A DNA stretch of 64,000 bases from a bacterium (GTDB lineage Bacteria; Babelota; Babeliae; Babelales; UBA12409), in the NCBI GenBank assembly GCA_018660415.1, contig JABJKG010000006.1:78448-142447 (forward strand), written 5' to 3'. The notes beneath the pieces were generated by a model, which was not told the origin of the DNA, ran no database searches, and saw nothing but the letters and a program-made list of their open reading frames with translations. The position numbers and the translations under genes were made by a program. Shown one piece after another: positions 27,011-35,938 of the stretch. The stretch's first letter is position 1. Every line of letters starts with the position of its first letter.

Positions 27011-27376
27011 TTATAATAATTCTTTTAATCTGATTAACTGGCTTTGCAAGCTAAGAATCTTATTTTTAAGTTCCTCTGGAATACCAGCAAGTTCTTTGTC
27101 ATTCATTGTAGTTTTGGAAGAAGCAATAATGCTCTTAGCGTTACGCTTGTTTTTTAGCTCTTGCTTAGCACCTTCAATAGTAAACTTTTTGTTGTAAAGA
27201 AGGTCTTTAATAAGTTGGAAAGTAGCTAATTCTTTTTCAGTATAAAAACGTTGGCCGCCCGGCGATCGATGCGACTTTATACCGAACTCTTTTTCCCAAA
27301 ATCTAATGACAAAACGTTCTACACCAACTGACTTTGCTAATTGCCCAATGCGAAACTGTTGTTTTTGCATTTTCAT
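27011..27376 (-). CDS. MerR-family transcriptional regulator
   Basis: 121 residues. The N-terminal winged helix-turn-helix (FRIGQLAKSVGVERFVIRFWEKEFG, then SPGGQRFYTEKEL) is the MerR DNA-binding domain. A helix and a Lys-rich linker follow, and the end (KNKILSLQSQLIRLKELL) is a dimerising coiled coil. The effector-binding domain is short and lacks an obvious Cys metal site. It lies just upstream of murC in the same orientation, so it may regulate that pair. AAGGTGAG precedes the ATG. Confidence 0.88.
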   Translation of the reverse strand: MKMQKQQFRIGQLAKSVGVERFVIRFWEKEFGIKSHRSPGGQRFYTEKELATFQLIKDLLYNKKFTIEGAKQELKNKRNAKSIIASSKTTMNDKELAGIPEELKNKILSLQSQLIRLKELL

Positions 27377-27698
27377 ACGTTCTCACCTTTTTTGAGTAAA
27401 TGAATAATAATTTAGATATTGTCTATTTAATAACATTTTTTATGTAAAATTTATCGTGGTTATTGTATGTTCTAAGAAAACTTACTATATCATAAGAATT
27501 ATTGACTTGTAAAGAAGAAAATATCAACAAATGCAAGATAGTTTTTAAGGCTTAACTTTCAGTAGAAAAAGAGGGTTTTGTTTTTGTTATTTAGGGCTCT
27601 AGTCGAGGGAGGGAGCAAACTAGCTCTTATTGTAAATGTGTGGTACTATAAAATGTGGCTATATTGATTAAAAATTTTACGGACAAGAGGTTTTTCAG
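27377..27698. other. Divergent intergenic region between merR-murC and yidC
   Basis: 322 bases of AT-rich DNA. On the minus strand it holds a good promoter for merR-murC (given separately). Toward yidC it holds AAGAGG (27685-27690), but I could not find a -35/-10 pair at proper spacing. I looked for rpmH or rnpA, common neighbours of yidC, and found none. Confidence 0.6.
27484..27513 (-). promoter_or_regulatory. Candidate extended -10 promoter for merR-murC
   Basis: On the minus strand, -35 TTTACA (27513 to 27508) and -10 TATAGT (27489 to 27484) are 18 bases apart, with TGA just before the -10 giving an extended TGnTATAGT element. Transcription would start near 27477, leaving a leader of about 100 bases before merR. 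Confidence 0.45.
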
Positions 27699-29258
27699 AT
27701 GAGGTTTAAGGATCTATTTTTCCCCTTAGCACTAGCATTATTGGTAACAGCAGGGATACAGTTTTTTTGGGGCGCTAAAGTTGAAGAGAAGGCTCAAACA
27801 GCAAGGCTGCATGAAATTGCTCATCAAGTTGATCCAGATTTAGTAGCGCTGAATGCTCCAGATTATGAAGTTAATCTGAGTGATACCAAGTCGCAAGATT
27901 TTAGTGTCGTTTCAACAACCGTTGATACTGATTACGGAAGCTTTGTGTTTTCTACCGAAGGTGCTGCAATTGAAAAAATTGACTTTACTCGTAAAGATCA
28001 AAAGAAGACTCAAGTTTTTGAAACATTTGAAGCGCGAGGACAAGAAGATCGTCTGTTCTTATTAGCGTTTAATGATGTGACTCCATATTATTATCATTTA
28101 GATGAACACAAAGAATTAGAAGATCGTATCATTTTAAGTTATACAGCACCGTTTACTGGCGGAACCGTAACAAAAGAATATACAGTATTTAGAGCGATCA
28201 ATAAAATTGATCTAAAAGTTTCGATGGATATTGCAAAACCTCTTGAAAAAGATGATAGAATTCGTACTCGTTTAATATTCCAGTCACCACGGGTACAGGC
28301 ATTGAAAGATGATACTGTACGAGTTTTCTTTGAAGAGAGCGGTTCAATGAAAACGTACACGAATGTTAAAGAGATAACTAACAAGCTTTTAACTGGTCCT
28401 ATTTCATTGCTTGGTATGGATGACCGATACTTTGTGTATTCATTGGTGCAAGACTCTGGTAATTTCTTCCAACGCGCATACTTTAGAGCTGTCTCGGATC
28501 AATCACTTCGTGCATACTTACAAAGTAAATGGATTACCAGTAGTGACTCATGGACTACATCGTTTTACGTTGGCCCAAAACAAATAAGTGCGTTTTCTCT
28601 AGTTGATTCACGTCTTGATGATATATTAGACTATGGTTGGTTAAGTCCATTATCAAAATTACTTCTCAAACTCCTTGGATGGTTGTTTGATTACGTAAAG
28701 AATTTTGGTTGGGCGATTATATTACTTACCATTTTATTGAAATTATTACTCTTGCCATTTACATGGCGTGCCGAACAAAAAATGAAGGGTGCTGCAAGTC
28801 AAAAAGACGAGCTTAATAGAAAGCTTGCTTACTTAAAAGAGCGTTATAAGGATGATCCTGAGAAATTAGCACAAGAACGTACCGAGGCAATGCGTAAGCA
28901 TGGAATGCCGGGACTTGGTAGTTGCTTGCCAATGTTGTTACAGTTCCCTATTTTCATTGCGTTAAATCGTGTTTTAACTAACTCTATTAGTTTGTATATG
29001 GCACCATTCTTATGGATTCCTAACTTGGCAGCCAAAGATCCTTATTATATCCTTCCGATCTTAGTTGTTATAGCAATCATATTGCACACACCAAGTACAT
29101 CCAAGGATCCTAAGCAAGGACTTATGCCTTATGCAATGGCGTTATTCTTTGGTGCAATTACCATGCAATTATCTGCTGGATTAGTACTCTTTATTTTAAC
29201 CAGTACGGTAACCGGAGTCGTGCAAGCATTTGTAGCAAAGTTGTTTAAAAAAGCATAA
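27699..29258 (+). CDS. yidC: Membrane protein insertase YidC
   Basis: 519 residues. An N-terminal transmembrane segment is followed by a large beta-rich periplasmic P1 domain (about residues 60-310), typical of Gram-negative-type YidC. The conserved insertase core follows: WAIILLTILLKLLLLPFTWRAEQKM (about 345-370), LKERYKDDPEKLAQE, GSCLPMLLQFPIFIALNRVL, and the final transmembrane helices. YidC inserts and folds membrane proteins with or without SecYEG. A P1 domain argues for a diderm cell. It is followed closely by recR. Confidence 0.96.
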   Translation: MRFKDLFFPLALALLVTAGIQFFWGAKVEEKAQTARLHEIAHQVDPDLVALNAPDYEVNLSDTKSQDFSVVSTTVDTDYGSFVFSTEGAAIEKIDFTRKDQKKTQVFETFEARGQEDRLFLLAFNDVTPYYYHLDEHKELEDRIILSYTAPFTGGTVTKEYTVFRAINKIDLKVSMDIAKPLEKDDRIRTRLIFQSPRVQALKDDTVRVFFEESGSMKTYTNVKEITNKLLTGPISLLGMDDRYFVYSLVQDSGNFFQRAYFRAVSDQSLRAYLQSKWITSSDSWTTSFYVGPKQISAFSLVDSRLDDILDYGWLSPLSKLLLKLLGWLFDYVKNFGWAIILLTILLKLLLLPFTWRAEQKMKGAASQKDELNRKLAYLKERYKDDPEKLAQERTEAMRKHGMPGLGSCLPMLLQFPIFIALNRVLTNSISLYMAPFLWIPNLAAKDPYYILPILVVIAIILHTPSTSKDPKQGLMPYAMALFFGAITMQLSAGLVLFILTSTVTGVVQAFVAKLFKKA

Positions 29259-29273
29259 CTAAGTTGAGTTGCT

Positions 29274-29870
29274 ATGATTAACAAGATTCCGCCATTAAAA
29301 CAAATGCTTAAGCAGTTGCAACAGGTTCCTTACCTTGCATCTAAAAATTTATATCGTGTTTCATCGCACTTTCTTGATATGGATTTTCAGAAACTGGAGC
29401 AGTTTTGTAATGTGTTAATCGAAGCTAAACAAAAGCTAGAAAAATGTTCCATATGTTGTGCCTGGAAAGAGAAGAAAGAAACTTGTCTTTTTTGTGCTGA
29501 TACTAAACGAGATCAGGGCTTGGTTTGTGTTGTCGAGACTTGGCAAGACTTGCTAGCGATTGAAAAGACTGGTGGATACAAGGGTGTCTTTCATGTACTG
29601 GGAGGATCAATTTGTCCGTTGGATGGAATTGGTCCTGAACAACTTTCTATCGGTGTACTTGTTAAGCGAACACAACAAGATGTTAAAGAGATAATCCTAG
29701 CGCTCAATCAAACACCAGAGGGCGAAGCAACTTCGGCCTATATAGCACAAAAATTATCATCAACAGTGACAGTTTCTTGCTTGGCGCAAGGACTTCCTGT
29801 TGGTGCGTCTTTAGAATACATGGATAGACTAACTGTGTATAAGGCAATTTCTGAGCGCCGACCATTTTAG
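29274..29870 (+). CDS. recR: Recombination protein RecR
   Basis: 198 residues, full length, acting with RecF and RecO to load RecA at gaps. It has a helix-hairpin-helix N terminus, a four-cysteine zinc finger (KCSICCAWKEKKETCLFC, about 57-74), and a TOPRIM domain beginning VCVVETWQDLLAIEKTGGYKG and containing HVLGGSICPLDGIGPEQL. The C-terminal LPVGASLEYMDRLTVYKAISERRPF variant of the Walker-B-like end is present. It sits 15 bases after yidC with no own ribosome binding site of note, so probably cotranscribed. Confidence 0.93.
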   Translation: MINKIPPLKQMLKQLQQVPYLASKNLYRVSSHFLDMDFQKLEQFCNVLIEAKQKLEKCSICCAWKEKKETCLFCADTKRDQGLVCVVETWQDLLAIEKTGGYKGVFHVLGGSICPLDGIGPEQLSIGVLVKRTQQDVKEIILALNQTPEGEATSAYIAQKLSSTVTVSCLAQGLPVGASLEYMDRLTVYKAISERRPF

Positions 29871-29932
29871 GCTTGATTTGTGAGCCATAAGCCTTATTAT
29901 TAAATAATCAAAAATTAAGAGGATAAAAAACT

Positions 29933-31228
29933 ATGGTTAATCCATTATTGGACTTAAAAAAAATATATATTGAACGGCGTGCGACTTTACTCAATACGGT
30001 TAAGAGTTTGCATTCAGAAAAAAAACAAGGAACTATTATTTTGTTTGCCGATTTTGAACGCGAACAAGAAATTTTTACACAAGAAAGTTCTTTTTATTAT
30101 ATGACTGGTGTTACAGAGCCAGGAAGTGTACTCGTTATGAACTGGGATGGTAAATCAACTCTCTATGTTCCCAATACGGGTGGAACACGACAACAGTGGA
30201 TTGAAGGTGCCCTTGATACCTCGGCAGAGTCAATTGAAGATGCTGGTGTGGATGCTATTGAGTATTTGGGGGATAAGATTAAAGGATACGAGTTAGCACC
30301 ATTTTTTTCAGAGTCGGATTATAAAAATATCATTGAGTTGTTAGAAAATAATACTAAGGGGGGCTCTACTATTTTTTCTCTTAATCCGTCAACTCAAAAT
30401 GGATATGTTGTGCAGCGTCATATTTTAGAACGACTTAATTCTTTTGTTCCTGCTTTGAAAGAAGCGATCTATGATATATCATCAATTTTAGCTGATATGC
30501 GTAGTAGAAAAAGTAACGAGGAAATTGATTTACTGTATAACGCTATTGATATTACGAGCATGGGTCATGAAGCGGCGGCAAAAATGATTGCACCCAATCG
30601 TTCTGAAAGTGAAGTACATGCAACAGTCGAGTATGTTTTTACTGCAGCACAGGCACAACTAGCGTTTCCATCGATTGTTGGAAGTGGTAAGAATAGTACT
30701 GTTTTACATTATACTGCCAATAATCAGCCTTTAGAGAAAGATAGCTTAGTTGTAGTAGATTGTGGAGCGCGGTTCTATCATTACTGCGCCGATTTAACGC
30801 GAACTTATCCTGTGTCTGGTAAATTTACTTTGCGACAAAAAGAACTGTATCAATTGGTTCTTGACTGCCAAGCATATATAGCTGAAATTGCAAAGCCGGG
30901 AATGTGGCTAAACAATAAAGATAAGCCGGAAGAATCTCTCAATCATTTAGCGCGAGAATTTTTTAAGAAGAAAGACTTAGATCAATATTTTGTGCATGGA
31001 ATTGGTCATTACTTAGGGTTAGATACCCACGATGTTGGTGATTATTCAAAGCCACTAGAAGAGGGTAATGTTATTACCATTGAGCCTGGCTTATACTTGC
31101 CTCAGGAAAACATTGGTATTCGCATTGAAGATAATTATTGGATAGTTAAGAGTGGTGCTGTTTGCTTGAGTGAGGCACTACCAAAGTCGGTTGATCAAAT
31201 AGAAAATCTTACGAAGGAGACATTTTGA
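29933..31228 (+). CDS. pepP: Xaa-Pro aminopeptidase (M24B), cytoplasmic paralogue
   Basis: 431 residues. The N-terminal half is the creatinase-like domain (TIILFADFEREQEIFTQESSFYYMTG). The C-terminal half is the pita-bread metallopeptidase with the two-metal ligands D (VVDCGARF), D (ADLTRTYPV), H (HGIGHYLGLDTHDVGD), E (TIEPGLYLP) and E (RIEDNYWIV), consistent with a di-Mn enzyme removing an N-terminal residue before proline. It has no signal peptide. AAGAGGA precedes the ATG. It overlaps the next gene, a close paralogue, by 4 bases. Confidence 0.92.
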   Translation: MVNPLLDLKKIYIERRATLLNTVKSLHSEKKQGTIILFADFEREQEIFTQESSFYYMTGVTEPGSVLVMNWDGKSTLYVPNTGGTRQQWIEGALDTSAESIEDAGVDAIEYLGDKIKGYELAPFFSESDYKNIIELLENNTKGGSTIFSLNPSTQNGYVVQRHILERLNSFVPALKEAIYDISSILADMRSRKSNEEIDLLYNAIDITSMGHEAAAKMIAPNRSESEVHATVEYVFTAAQAQLAFPSIVGSGKNSTVLHYTANNQPLEKDSLVVVDCGARFYHYCADLTRTYPVSGKFTLRQKELYQLVLDCQAYIAEIAKPGMWLNNKDKPEESLNHLAREFFKKKDLDQYFVHGIGHYLGLDTHDVGDYSKPLEEGNVITIEPGLYLPQENIGIRIEDNYWIVKSGAVCLSEALPKSVDQIENLTKETF

Positions 31229-32571
31229 ACAAGCTAGTTTTTGCATTAATATTTCCATCCATGCTTTTTGCTTATGAGAGCTCTATTTCCCTGCAAGAAT
31301 ATAAAGAACGAAGAACAGAGTTATGTCATAAGGTTCAACAAGAAGGTCGTGTTAAATCCGGTGTAATTGTTCTTATTGCTAACTTTGATGATGACGTTGA
31401 TAGTCGCTATCCGATTGTCCAGGAAAGAAACTTTTACTATTATACCGGTGTTGAATTACCTGGAGCAGTTTTAGTACTAGAGTTTAGTGGAAAAACTACA
31501 CTCTATATACAAAATAACAGCAGTGTGTACCAACATTTTACAGAGCATTGTTTTGATACTTCTAAGGCCTGCGCAGAGCGGATTGGTGTAGATGAAATCA
31601 AGTACTTGGGCGAAGACACAAACATTCGTTGTATGTCTCCGTTTGTTTCTGTGGGCGAGTATGGGAACTTTATTGTTTTTTTACAGAAACAAATTAATCA
31701 AGGCAAAAAGATTGTAACCGGTTATCCCCTAAAGAAAACTGGATATGTATTACAAAAATGTTTGTTGAATCATTTATCAAAAAACTTTGTATATAATCTC
31801 GATCAAGCTATTGTTGATTGTTCCGATTTGATTATTTCAATGCGGCTTTGTAAGACTGACGGAGAAATTCAATGCATGCGACATGCTCACGAGATTTCCG
31901 AGCAAGCTCATAGGGCACTAGCACAAGCGGTTCTTCCTGGAAAAAACGAAGGTGATTTAGATGGTGTCTTTAGAACTGTTTGTAAGTTAGCAGGAACAGA
32001 GTTGTCATATCCTCCCATTATAGCGAGTGGTAAAAATGGAACCATCTTGCACTACAATACTAATGATCAACCGTTAGTAGCAGGAGATTTAATTGTTGTT
32101 GATGCCGGATTACATGTCGATTATGGTTGTACGGATATTACACGTACTTATCCCGTGTCAGGAAGGTTTACTGCAAGGCAAAAAAAACTGTATCAATATG
32201 TGTTGGATTGTCAGACATATATAGCTAGCATTGCAAAGCCGGGTATGTATGTTAAAAATCCAAAACATCCAGATAAATGCTTAAATACATTAGCTCATAA
32301 ATTTTTAGCCGAGTATGGCGTTGATCAATATTTTTCTCATAGCCTTGGTCATTACTTAGGAACCGATGTTCATGATGTTGGTGACTATTCTCAGCCATTA
32401 GCGGTCGGGAACGTCTTTACTATTGAGCCAGGCGTTTATATTGCCGATGAAAGCGTTGGTATTCGTATTGAGGACAATTATCTTGTCACTGAGGATGGTG
32501 TTACTTGCTTAAGTGAGTCATTACCAAAATCTATTGAAGCTATAGAAGAGATGGTTTCAGTTAAAATCTAA
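31225..32571 (+). CDS. Xaa-Pro aminopeptidase (M24B), predicted secreted paralogue
   Basis: 448 residues, same domain order and the same five metal ligands as the upstream gene (VVDAGLHVDYGCTDITRTYPV, HSLGHYLGTDVHDVGD, TIEPGVYI, RIEDNYLV). The difference is an N-terminal hydrophobic stretch (NKLVFALIFPSMLFAYESS) ending in a plausible signal-peptidase site, so this copy is probably exported. The start TTG at 31225 overlaps the upstream TGA. A tandem duplication with split location would let the cell process Pro-containing peptides inside and outside the inner membrane. Confidence 0.87.
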   Translation: MNKLVFALIFPSMLFAYESSISLQEYKERRTELCHKVQQEGRVKSGVIVLIANFDDDVDSRYPIVQERNFYYYTGVELPGAVLVLEFSGKTTLYIQNNSSVYQHFTEHCFDTSKACAERIGVDEIKYLGEDTNIRCMSPFVSVGEYGNFIVFLQKQINQGKKIVTGYPLKKTGYVLQKCLLNHLSKNFVYNLDQAIVDCSDLIISMRLCKTDGEIQCMRHAHEISEQAHRALAQAVLPGKNEGDLDGVFRTVCKLAGTELSYPPIIASGKNGTILHYNTNDQPLVAGDLIVVDAGLHVDYGCTDITRTYPVSGRFTARQKKLYQYVLDCQTYIASIAKPGMYVKNPKHPDKCLNTLAHKFLAEYGVDQYFSHSLGHYLGTDVHDVGDYSQPLAVGNVFTIEPGVYIADESVGIRIEDNYLVTEDGVTCLSESLPKSIEAIEEMVSVKI

Positions 32572-32589
32572 ATTAAGATTAAAGAATAG

Positions 32590-32627
32590 AAGAGCCACGA
32601 TTTTTAAAATCGTGGCTCTTTTTTTAC
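32590..32627 (+). terminator. Strong terminator after the peptidase pair
   Basis: AAGAGCCACGATTTT (32590-32604) and AAAATCGTGGCTCTT (32606-32620) form a perfect 15-bp stem, followed by a run of T. It ends the tandem-peptidase operon just before the convergent nhaC-like stop. Confidence 0.9.
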
Positions 32628-32634
32628 AACGACT

Positions 32635-34230
32635 TTATTTTCTTGAACGTTGGTTCAATGCCAACAAACTAATAACACTTATAAGTATTCCAGTTCCTAA
32701 AGAAGTTCCAACCGAGATCCAATAGTTGCCACATGGAACGAATCCTGCAACTAAGAATGCAGCGCCAGTGCTAACCAACGCAATTGCTCCATAGGGTAGT
32801 TGGGTGTAGACATGGTCCATTACGTGGCTTCCAGAGCTTGTGGTCGCCATAATAGTTGTTTCTGATATCGGTGAAATATGATCACCGGCAACAGATCCTG
32901 AGAACACGGCGCCAAGGCATGGGAACAGGAAACAAAGTCCATCAAGGTTGGTTGGTGTTTGTAGGTGTAATAGATCTATGAGGAATGGCACTGCAAACGG
33001 GGTCATGATTGCCATGGTTCCCCATGATGATCCTGTACAGGTTGCTATCAATGCTGATACAACAAAAAGTAAAAATGGTAAGAACTGTAGGCTAAAGTAG
33101 TTAATTAAAAGATGCGCGACATATTCACCCGTTTTTAGGTCTTCGCGTAAGAGCGCAGCAAATATACCCGCAAAAAATACCATAATGACCGCTAGGATCA
33201 TAAGATGTATTCCTTTGTAAAAAATATGAGGGATCTGAGGTAATGATATTTTTCTATGAAAAAGGAACAGTGGAATAGAAAGTGCGAGTGTTATAATGCA
33301 GGAATAAAACAGTATCGGGAAAATTTCACTGTGCTGGAGTGCCTGGATCAGAGAGTATGGGCCACCAAGCATCCAAAATCCACCAGTATAGAGGATGCCG
33401 AATATTGTGGTACCTATAAGAGTGAAGATTGGAAATAAGAAATCGATTAAGCTGCTGTTATGAATATTGCCTTGATCATGTGATAAAACATGGAGTATTG
33501 GTGGTTTGCCACCAAACAGGTTGCCCGTTTCTTGGGCTACTTGTTCATGGTCAGCCATTGGGCCAAATGAAATTCTTCGGTTGATAACAAATATAGTAAT
33601 AAAGATCATAACTAGAGAGTAAAAGATGTATGGAATACTTTTTATGTAAACATAAAAAGGGTCGGCGATTATGATAGGGTTCTCGCTTGGATCTAATGAA
33701 ATTCCAGAAAGTTCTATTTGTTTAATAATCCATGCTAGCCAGCTTGATACTGGGATAATCATAGCAAGAGGTGCTGTCATGGAATGGATAATGAACGCGA
33801 GTTTAACGCGTGGAATTTTAAATTTATCAGTAAGTGGATGCATAACATAGCCAACAGTCAAACTATTAAGGTAGTCATCTAAAAAGAGAAGTATGGATAA
33901 AAATAGGGTTGATTGTTCGGCTTGTCGAGGTGTTTTGATGTGGTTGGATACTTTATCTCCAAACGCGGTTGCGGCCCCAGTAAAGCTGAGTAGTGATACC
34001 ACGACACCCATTAAGAGCAAGAATGCGTATACATAGAGGTTGTCAATAGCGGTAATTGTATTGAAGGTATGATGTCCAATAATGGATACGGTGGCAAAAG
34101 GGTTGAAATTAGCTACCACTAATGCAGCGGTGAGAATACCAACAAAGAATGCGATTATAATGTTTCTAGACCAAAGAGCAACAGCAAGAACGAGTAATGG
34201 GGGGATAGTAACGAGCCACGGATAGTACAT
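32635..34230 (-). CDS. nhaC: NhaC-family Na+/H+ antiporter
   Basis: 531 residues with about a dozen transmembrane segments. Family blocks include PRVKLAFIIHSMTAPLAMIIPVSSW, the TGSSWGTMAIMTPFAVPF helix and GSVAGDHISPISETTIMAT, with GDHISP and an Asp in the transport region. NhaC exchanges cytoplasmic Na+ for H+, or relatives carry lactate/malate or lysine by antiport, so the substrate is not certain. AAAGGT precedes the ATG. Stands alone on the minus strand. Confidence 0.88.
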   Translation of the reverse strand: MYYPWLVTIPPLLVLAVALWSRNIIIAFFVGILTAALVVANFNPFATVSIIGHHTFNTITAIDNLYVYAFLLLMGVVVSLLSFTGAATAFGDKVSNHIKTPRQAEQSTLFLSILLFLDDYLNSLTVGYVMHPLTDKFKIPRVKLAFIIHSMTAPLAMIIPVSSWLAWIIKQIELSGISLDPSENPIIIADPFYVYIKSIPYIFYSLVMIFITIFVINRRISFGPMADHEQVAQETGNLFGGKPPILHVLSHDQGNIHNSSLIDFLFPIFTLIGTTIFGILYTGGFWMLGGPYSLIQALQHSEIFPILFYSCIITLALSIPLFLFHRKISLPQIPHIFYKGIHLMILAVIMVFFAGIFAALLREDLKTGEYVAHLLINYFSLQFLPFLLFVVSALIATCTGSSWGTMAIMTPFAVPFLIDLLHLQTPTNLDGLCFLFPCLGAVFSGSVAGDHISPISETTIMATTSSGSHVMDHVYTQLPYGAIALVSTGAAFLVAGFVPCGNYWISVGTSLGTGILISVISLLALNQRSRK

Positions 34231-34554
34231 GTGGGACCTTTATAAATTATTATTCTAATAAGAGTAGCATATCTGAACATCAGATTAAGAATAAACGAAG
34301 TAGTGTAAAAATACGAAAAATGTAAGGTGGAGGAAAGAAATTATTTGCCCAGCCCGGGCTTTGATTTGATTTGAATATGAGTTGTGAGAAGAGGATTTCT
34401 TTGTATCATAATATATAACTCTAAAGAAAATGGCCTTTATTGTCAATCAACATTGACGAAATCTGTTGTTATACTATACTATAATCATCCCGTTTTGTTT
34501 TATATTATCGAAAAATTTATTAAAAAATCATTGTTTTTCCAAAGGGTTAATTAC
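34231..34554. other. Intergenic region ahead of rplM
   Basis: 324 bases. It holds the promoter for rplM (given separately) and a perfect palindrome AGCCCGGGCT at 34351-34360, unusual in this AT-rich DNA. The reading frame of rplM is open back to 34384, but the promoter lies inside that open stretch and no conserved residues appear before 34555, so I treat it as leader DNA. Confidence 0.6.
34442..34480 (+). promoter_or_regulatory. Candidate rplM promoter with overlapping inverted repeat
   Basis: TTGACG (34453-34458) and TATACT (34475-34480) are 16 bases apart, each 5 of 6 to consensus; a second TATAAT follows at 34480-34485. GTCAAT (34442-34447) and ATTGAC (34452-34457) form a 6-bp inverted repeat over the -35 box, a plausible operator. 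Transcription starting near 34487 supports the rplM start at 34555. Confidence 0.5.
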
Positions 34555-34995
34555 ATGAGCAAGAAAGCTGGACCAGTTAGTTTCAATAAGGCATTTTATG
34601 TGAGTAAAGAGACACATACTCCTAAATGGCACGTTATTGATGCTGAAGGCAAAATTCTAGGTAGGTTGGCAACAGAGGTTGTAGAAACCCTACGCGGGAA
34701 AGATAAAGCATTTTACACTCCTCACGCTGATTCAGGGGATTATGTAGTTGTTATTAATGCTGACAAGATTAAGCTTACAGGTAACAAAATGACTGATAAG
34801 GTCTATTTGAGCTACAGTGGCTGGATGGGTGGTCAAAAATCAAGATCACCACAGGATATTATAGAAAAACACCCTACAGCACTTTTAGAAAGAGCTGTTA
34901 AAGGAATGTTGCCTAATAACCGACTTTCTCGACAAATCATTAAAAAGTTAAAAGTATATACTGGATCTAAGCATCCTCATATTGCTCAAGTCTAG
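34555..34995 (+). CDS. rplM: 50S ribosomal protein L13
   Basis: 146 residues, slightly more than the usual 142. L13 is an early assembly protein of the large subunit. Conserved blocks: WHVIDAEGKILGRLATEV, GDYVVVINADKIKLTGNKMTDK, HPTALLERAVKGMLPNNRLSRQI and KLKVYTGSKHPH. The ATG at 34555 is chosen by homology and by AAAGGG eight bases before. The usual partner rpsI does not follow; a terminator comes directly after. Confidence 0.96.
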   Translation: MSKKAGPVSFNKAFYVSKETHTPKWHVIDAEGKILGRLATEVVETLRGKDKAFYTPHADSGDYVVVINADKIKLTGNKMTDKVYLSYSGWMGGQKSRSPQDIIEKHPTALLERAVKGMLPNNRLSRQIIKKLKVYTGSKHPHIAQV

Positions 34996-35015
34996 TTCTT
35001 ACTGAACAAACTTCC

Positions 35016-35046
35016 AAAAAGGCGCGATAATATCGCGCCTTTTTTG
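35016..35046 (+). terminator. Rho-independent terminator after rplM
   Basis: AAAAAGGCGCGATA (35016-35029) pairs with TATCGCGCCTTTTT, a nearly perfect self-complementary stem with a T-rich end. It stops transcription before any rpsI could be reached. Confidence 0.9.
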
Positions 35047-35050
35047 CGTC

Positions 35051-35104
35051 TATTACACCTTTAGATGAGCTTTTTTGTTGAATTTGCACACAGCAGGTGT
35101 AATA
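35051..35104. promoter_or_regulatory. Perfect 10-bp inverted repeat ahead of a secreted-protein gene
   Basis: TATTACACCT (35051-35060) and AGGTGTAATA (35095-35104) are perfect inverted copies with a 34-base spacer. A weak promoter (TTGAAT at 35078, TAATAC at 35100, 16 bases apart) overlaps the right copy. The distance suits two operator half-sites or an RNA hairpin. The role is inferred. Confidence 0.35.
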
Positions 35105-35173
35105 CTCTTGATTTTTCTGCCAACAATTGATTACAATTAGAAATAATAGATTGTTGATTAAAGGAAAAATAAA

Positions 35174-35500
35174 ATGAAGAAATTGTTATTATTTTCACTG
35201 ACTGTTTTAACGGTTTCTCTTTCATATGCCGCTCAACGTCGGTCAAATATTTCTGAGGGTGCGGTTACCAAAGGACTTCGCGGGACTCGTCAATTGGTTC
35301 TTATTTGTAAGGATACTAAGACAGGTAGGAATTTTAATATCACAGCTCCTATAGTTGGAATAGCTGACAGGCAAGAGCATCAACGACTTTGTACTGCATT
35401 TGGCGGTGATTTTGTGAGTATATCTGCTGCTAGTGCAAAGTATACCCCTGTATTTAGTGGTGGCTACGGTACTTATCTCCAAAAAAAGGTTCTTAAGTAG
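35174..35500 (+). CDS. Small secreted protein of unknown function
   Basis: 108 residues. A clear signal peptide (KKLLLFSLTVLTVSLSYAA, cleavage near 20) precedes a mature domain containing TRQLVLICKDTKTGRNFNITAP and a C-terminal GYGTYLQKK end. Two Cys (about 57 and 76) could form a disulfide. No family recognised. AAGGAA precedes the ATG. A second small secreted gene follows after 26 bases, so the two are probably cotranscribed. Confidence 0.75.
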   Translation: MKKLLLFSLTVLTVSLSYAAQRRSNISEGAVTKGLRGTRQLVLICKDTKTGRNFNITAPIVGIADRQEHQRLCTAFGGDFVSISAASAKYTPVFSGGYGTYLQKKVLK

Positions 35501-35526
35501 ATATATCTAAAAAAAAGGAAAAGAAG

Positions 35527-35913
35527 ATGAAAAAGTATATGTTAATAGTATTAGTAGGTTTGATGGGAGCTTCACAGCTTAAGGCTGGAGATTGGCTACG
35601 TTCTTACTTGGGCAATGATAAGCAGGAGCGTATTGAGGAGTTACAGAAGCAGGTAGATGAATTACAGGCAGGATTAGGTGCCGCTTTGCAGCAAGTTGGC
35701 GGAGGTAAAGAGATGCGTGAATTTAACGACATAATTCAAAACTTAGGTACAGCGATGCTCGATAAGCAAGCACGTATGTTGTTCATTGCTAGAATGAGTA
35801 AACCAGTTGCGGGTGTTCCTGTTCGTCGAGTTCTTGAAGTTTACCGGGAAATGGTACCTCAAATAGAGGCTGGTGTAGAGCGAGTATTAAGACAGCGTGG
35901 AGTTATCAAGTAA
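35527..35913 (+). CDS. Small secreted helical protein of unknown function
   Basis: 128 residues. A signal peptide (KKYMLIVLVGLMGASQLKA) is followed by an acidic and Gln-rich amphipathic helix region (ERIEELQKQVDELQAGLGAALQ) with heptad spacing and a second helix ending RVLRQRG. No conserved catalytic motif is visible. AAGGAAAAGAAG precedes the ATG. It lies downstream of another secreted gene in the same strand. Confidence 0.75.
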   Translation: MKKYMLIVLVGLMGASQLKAGDWLRSYLGNDKQERIEELQKQVDELQAGLGAALQQVGGGKEMREFNDIIQNLGTAMLDKQARMLFIARMSKPVAGVPVRRVLEVYREMVPQIEAGVERVLRQRGVIK

Positions 35914-35938
35914 TAGACCTGGTCTAATATAAAAATAT

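Noticed and set aside
34351..34360. Palindrome AGCCCGGGCT
   Set aside because: A short GC palindrome without second copies; not enough to call an operator.
34384..34554. An extended N terminus for L13
   Set aside because: It precedes the conserved start of L13, contains the promoter, and L13 homologues begin near 34555.
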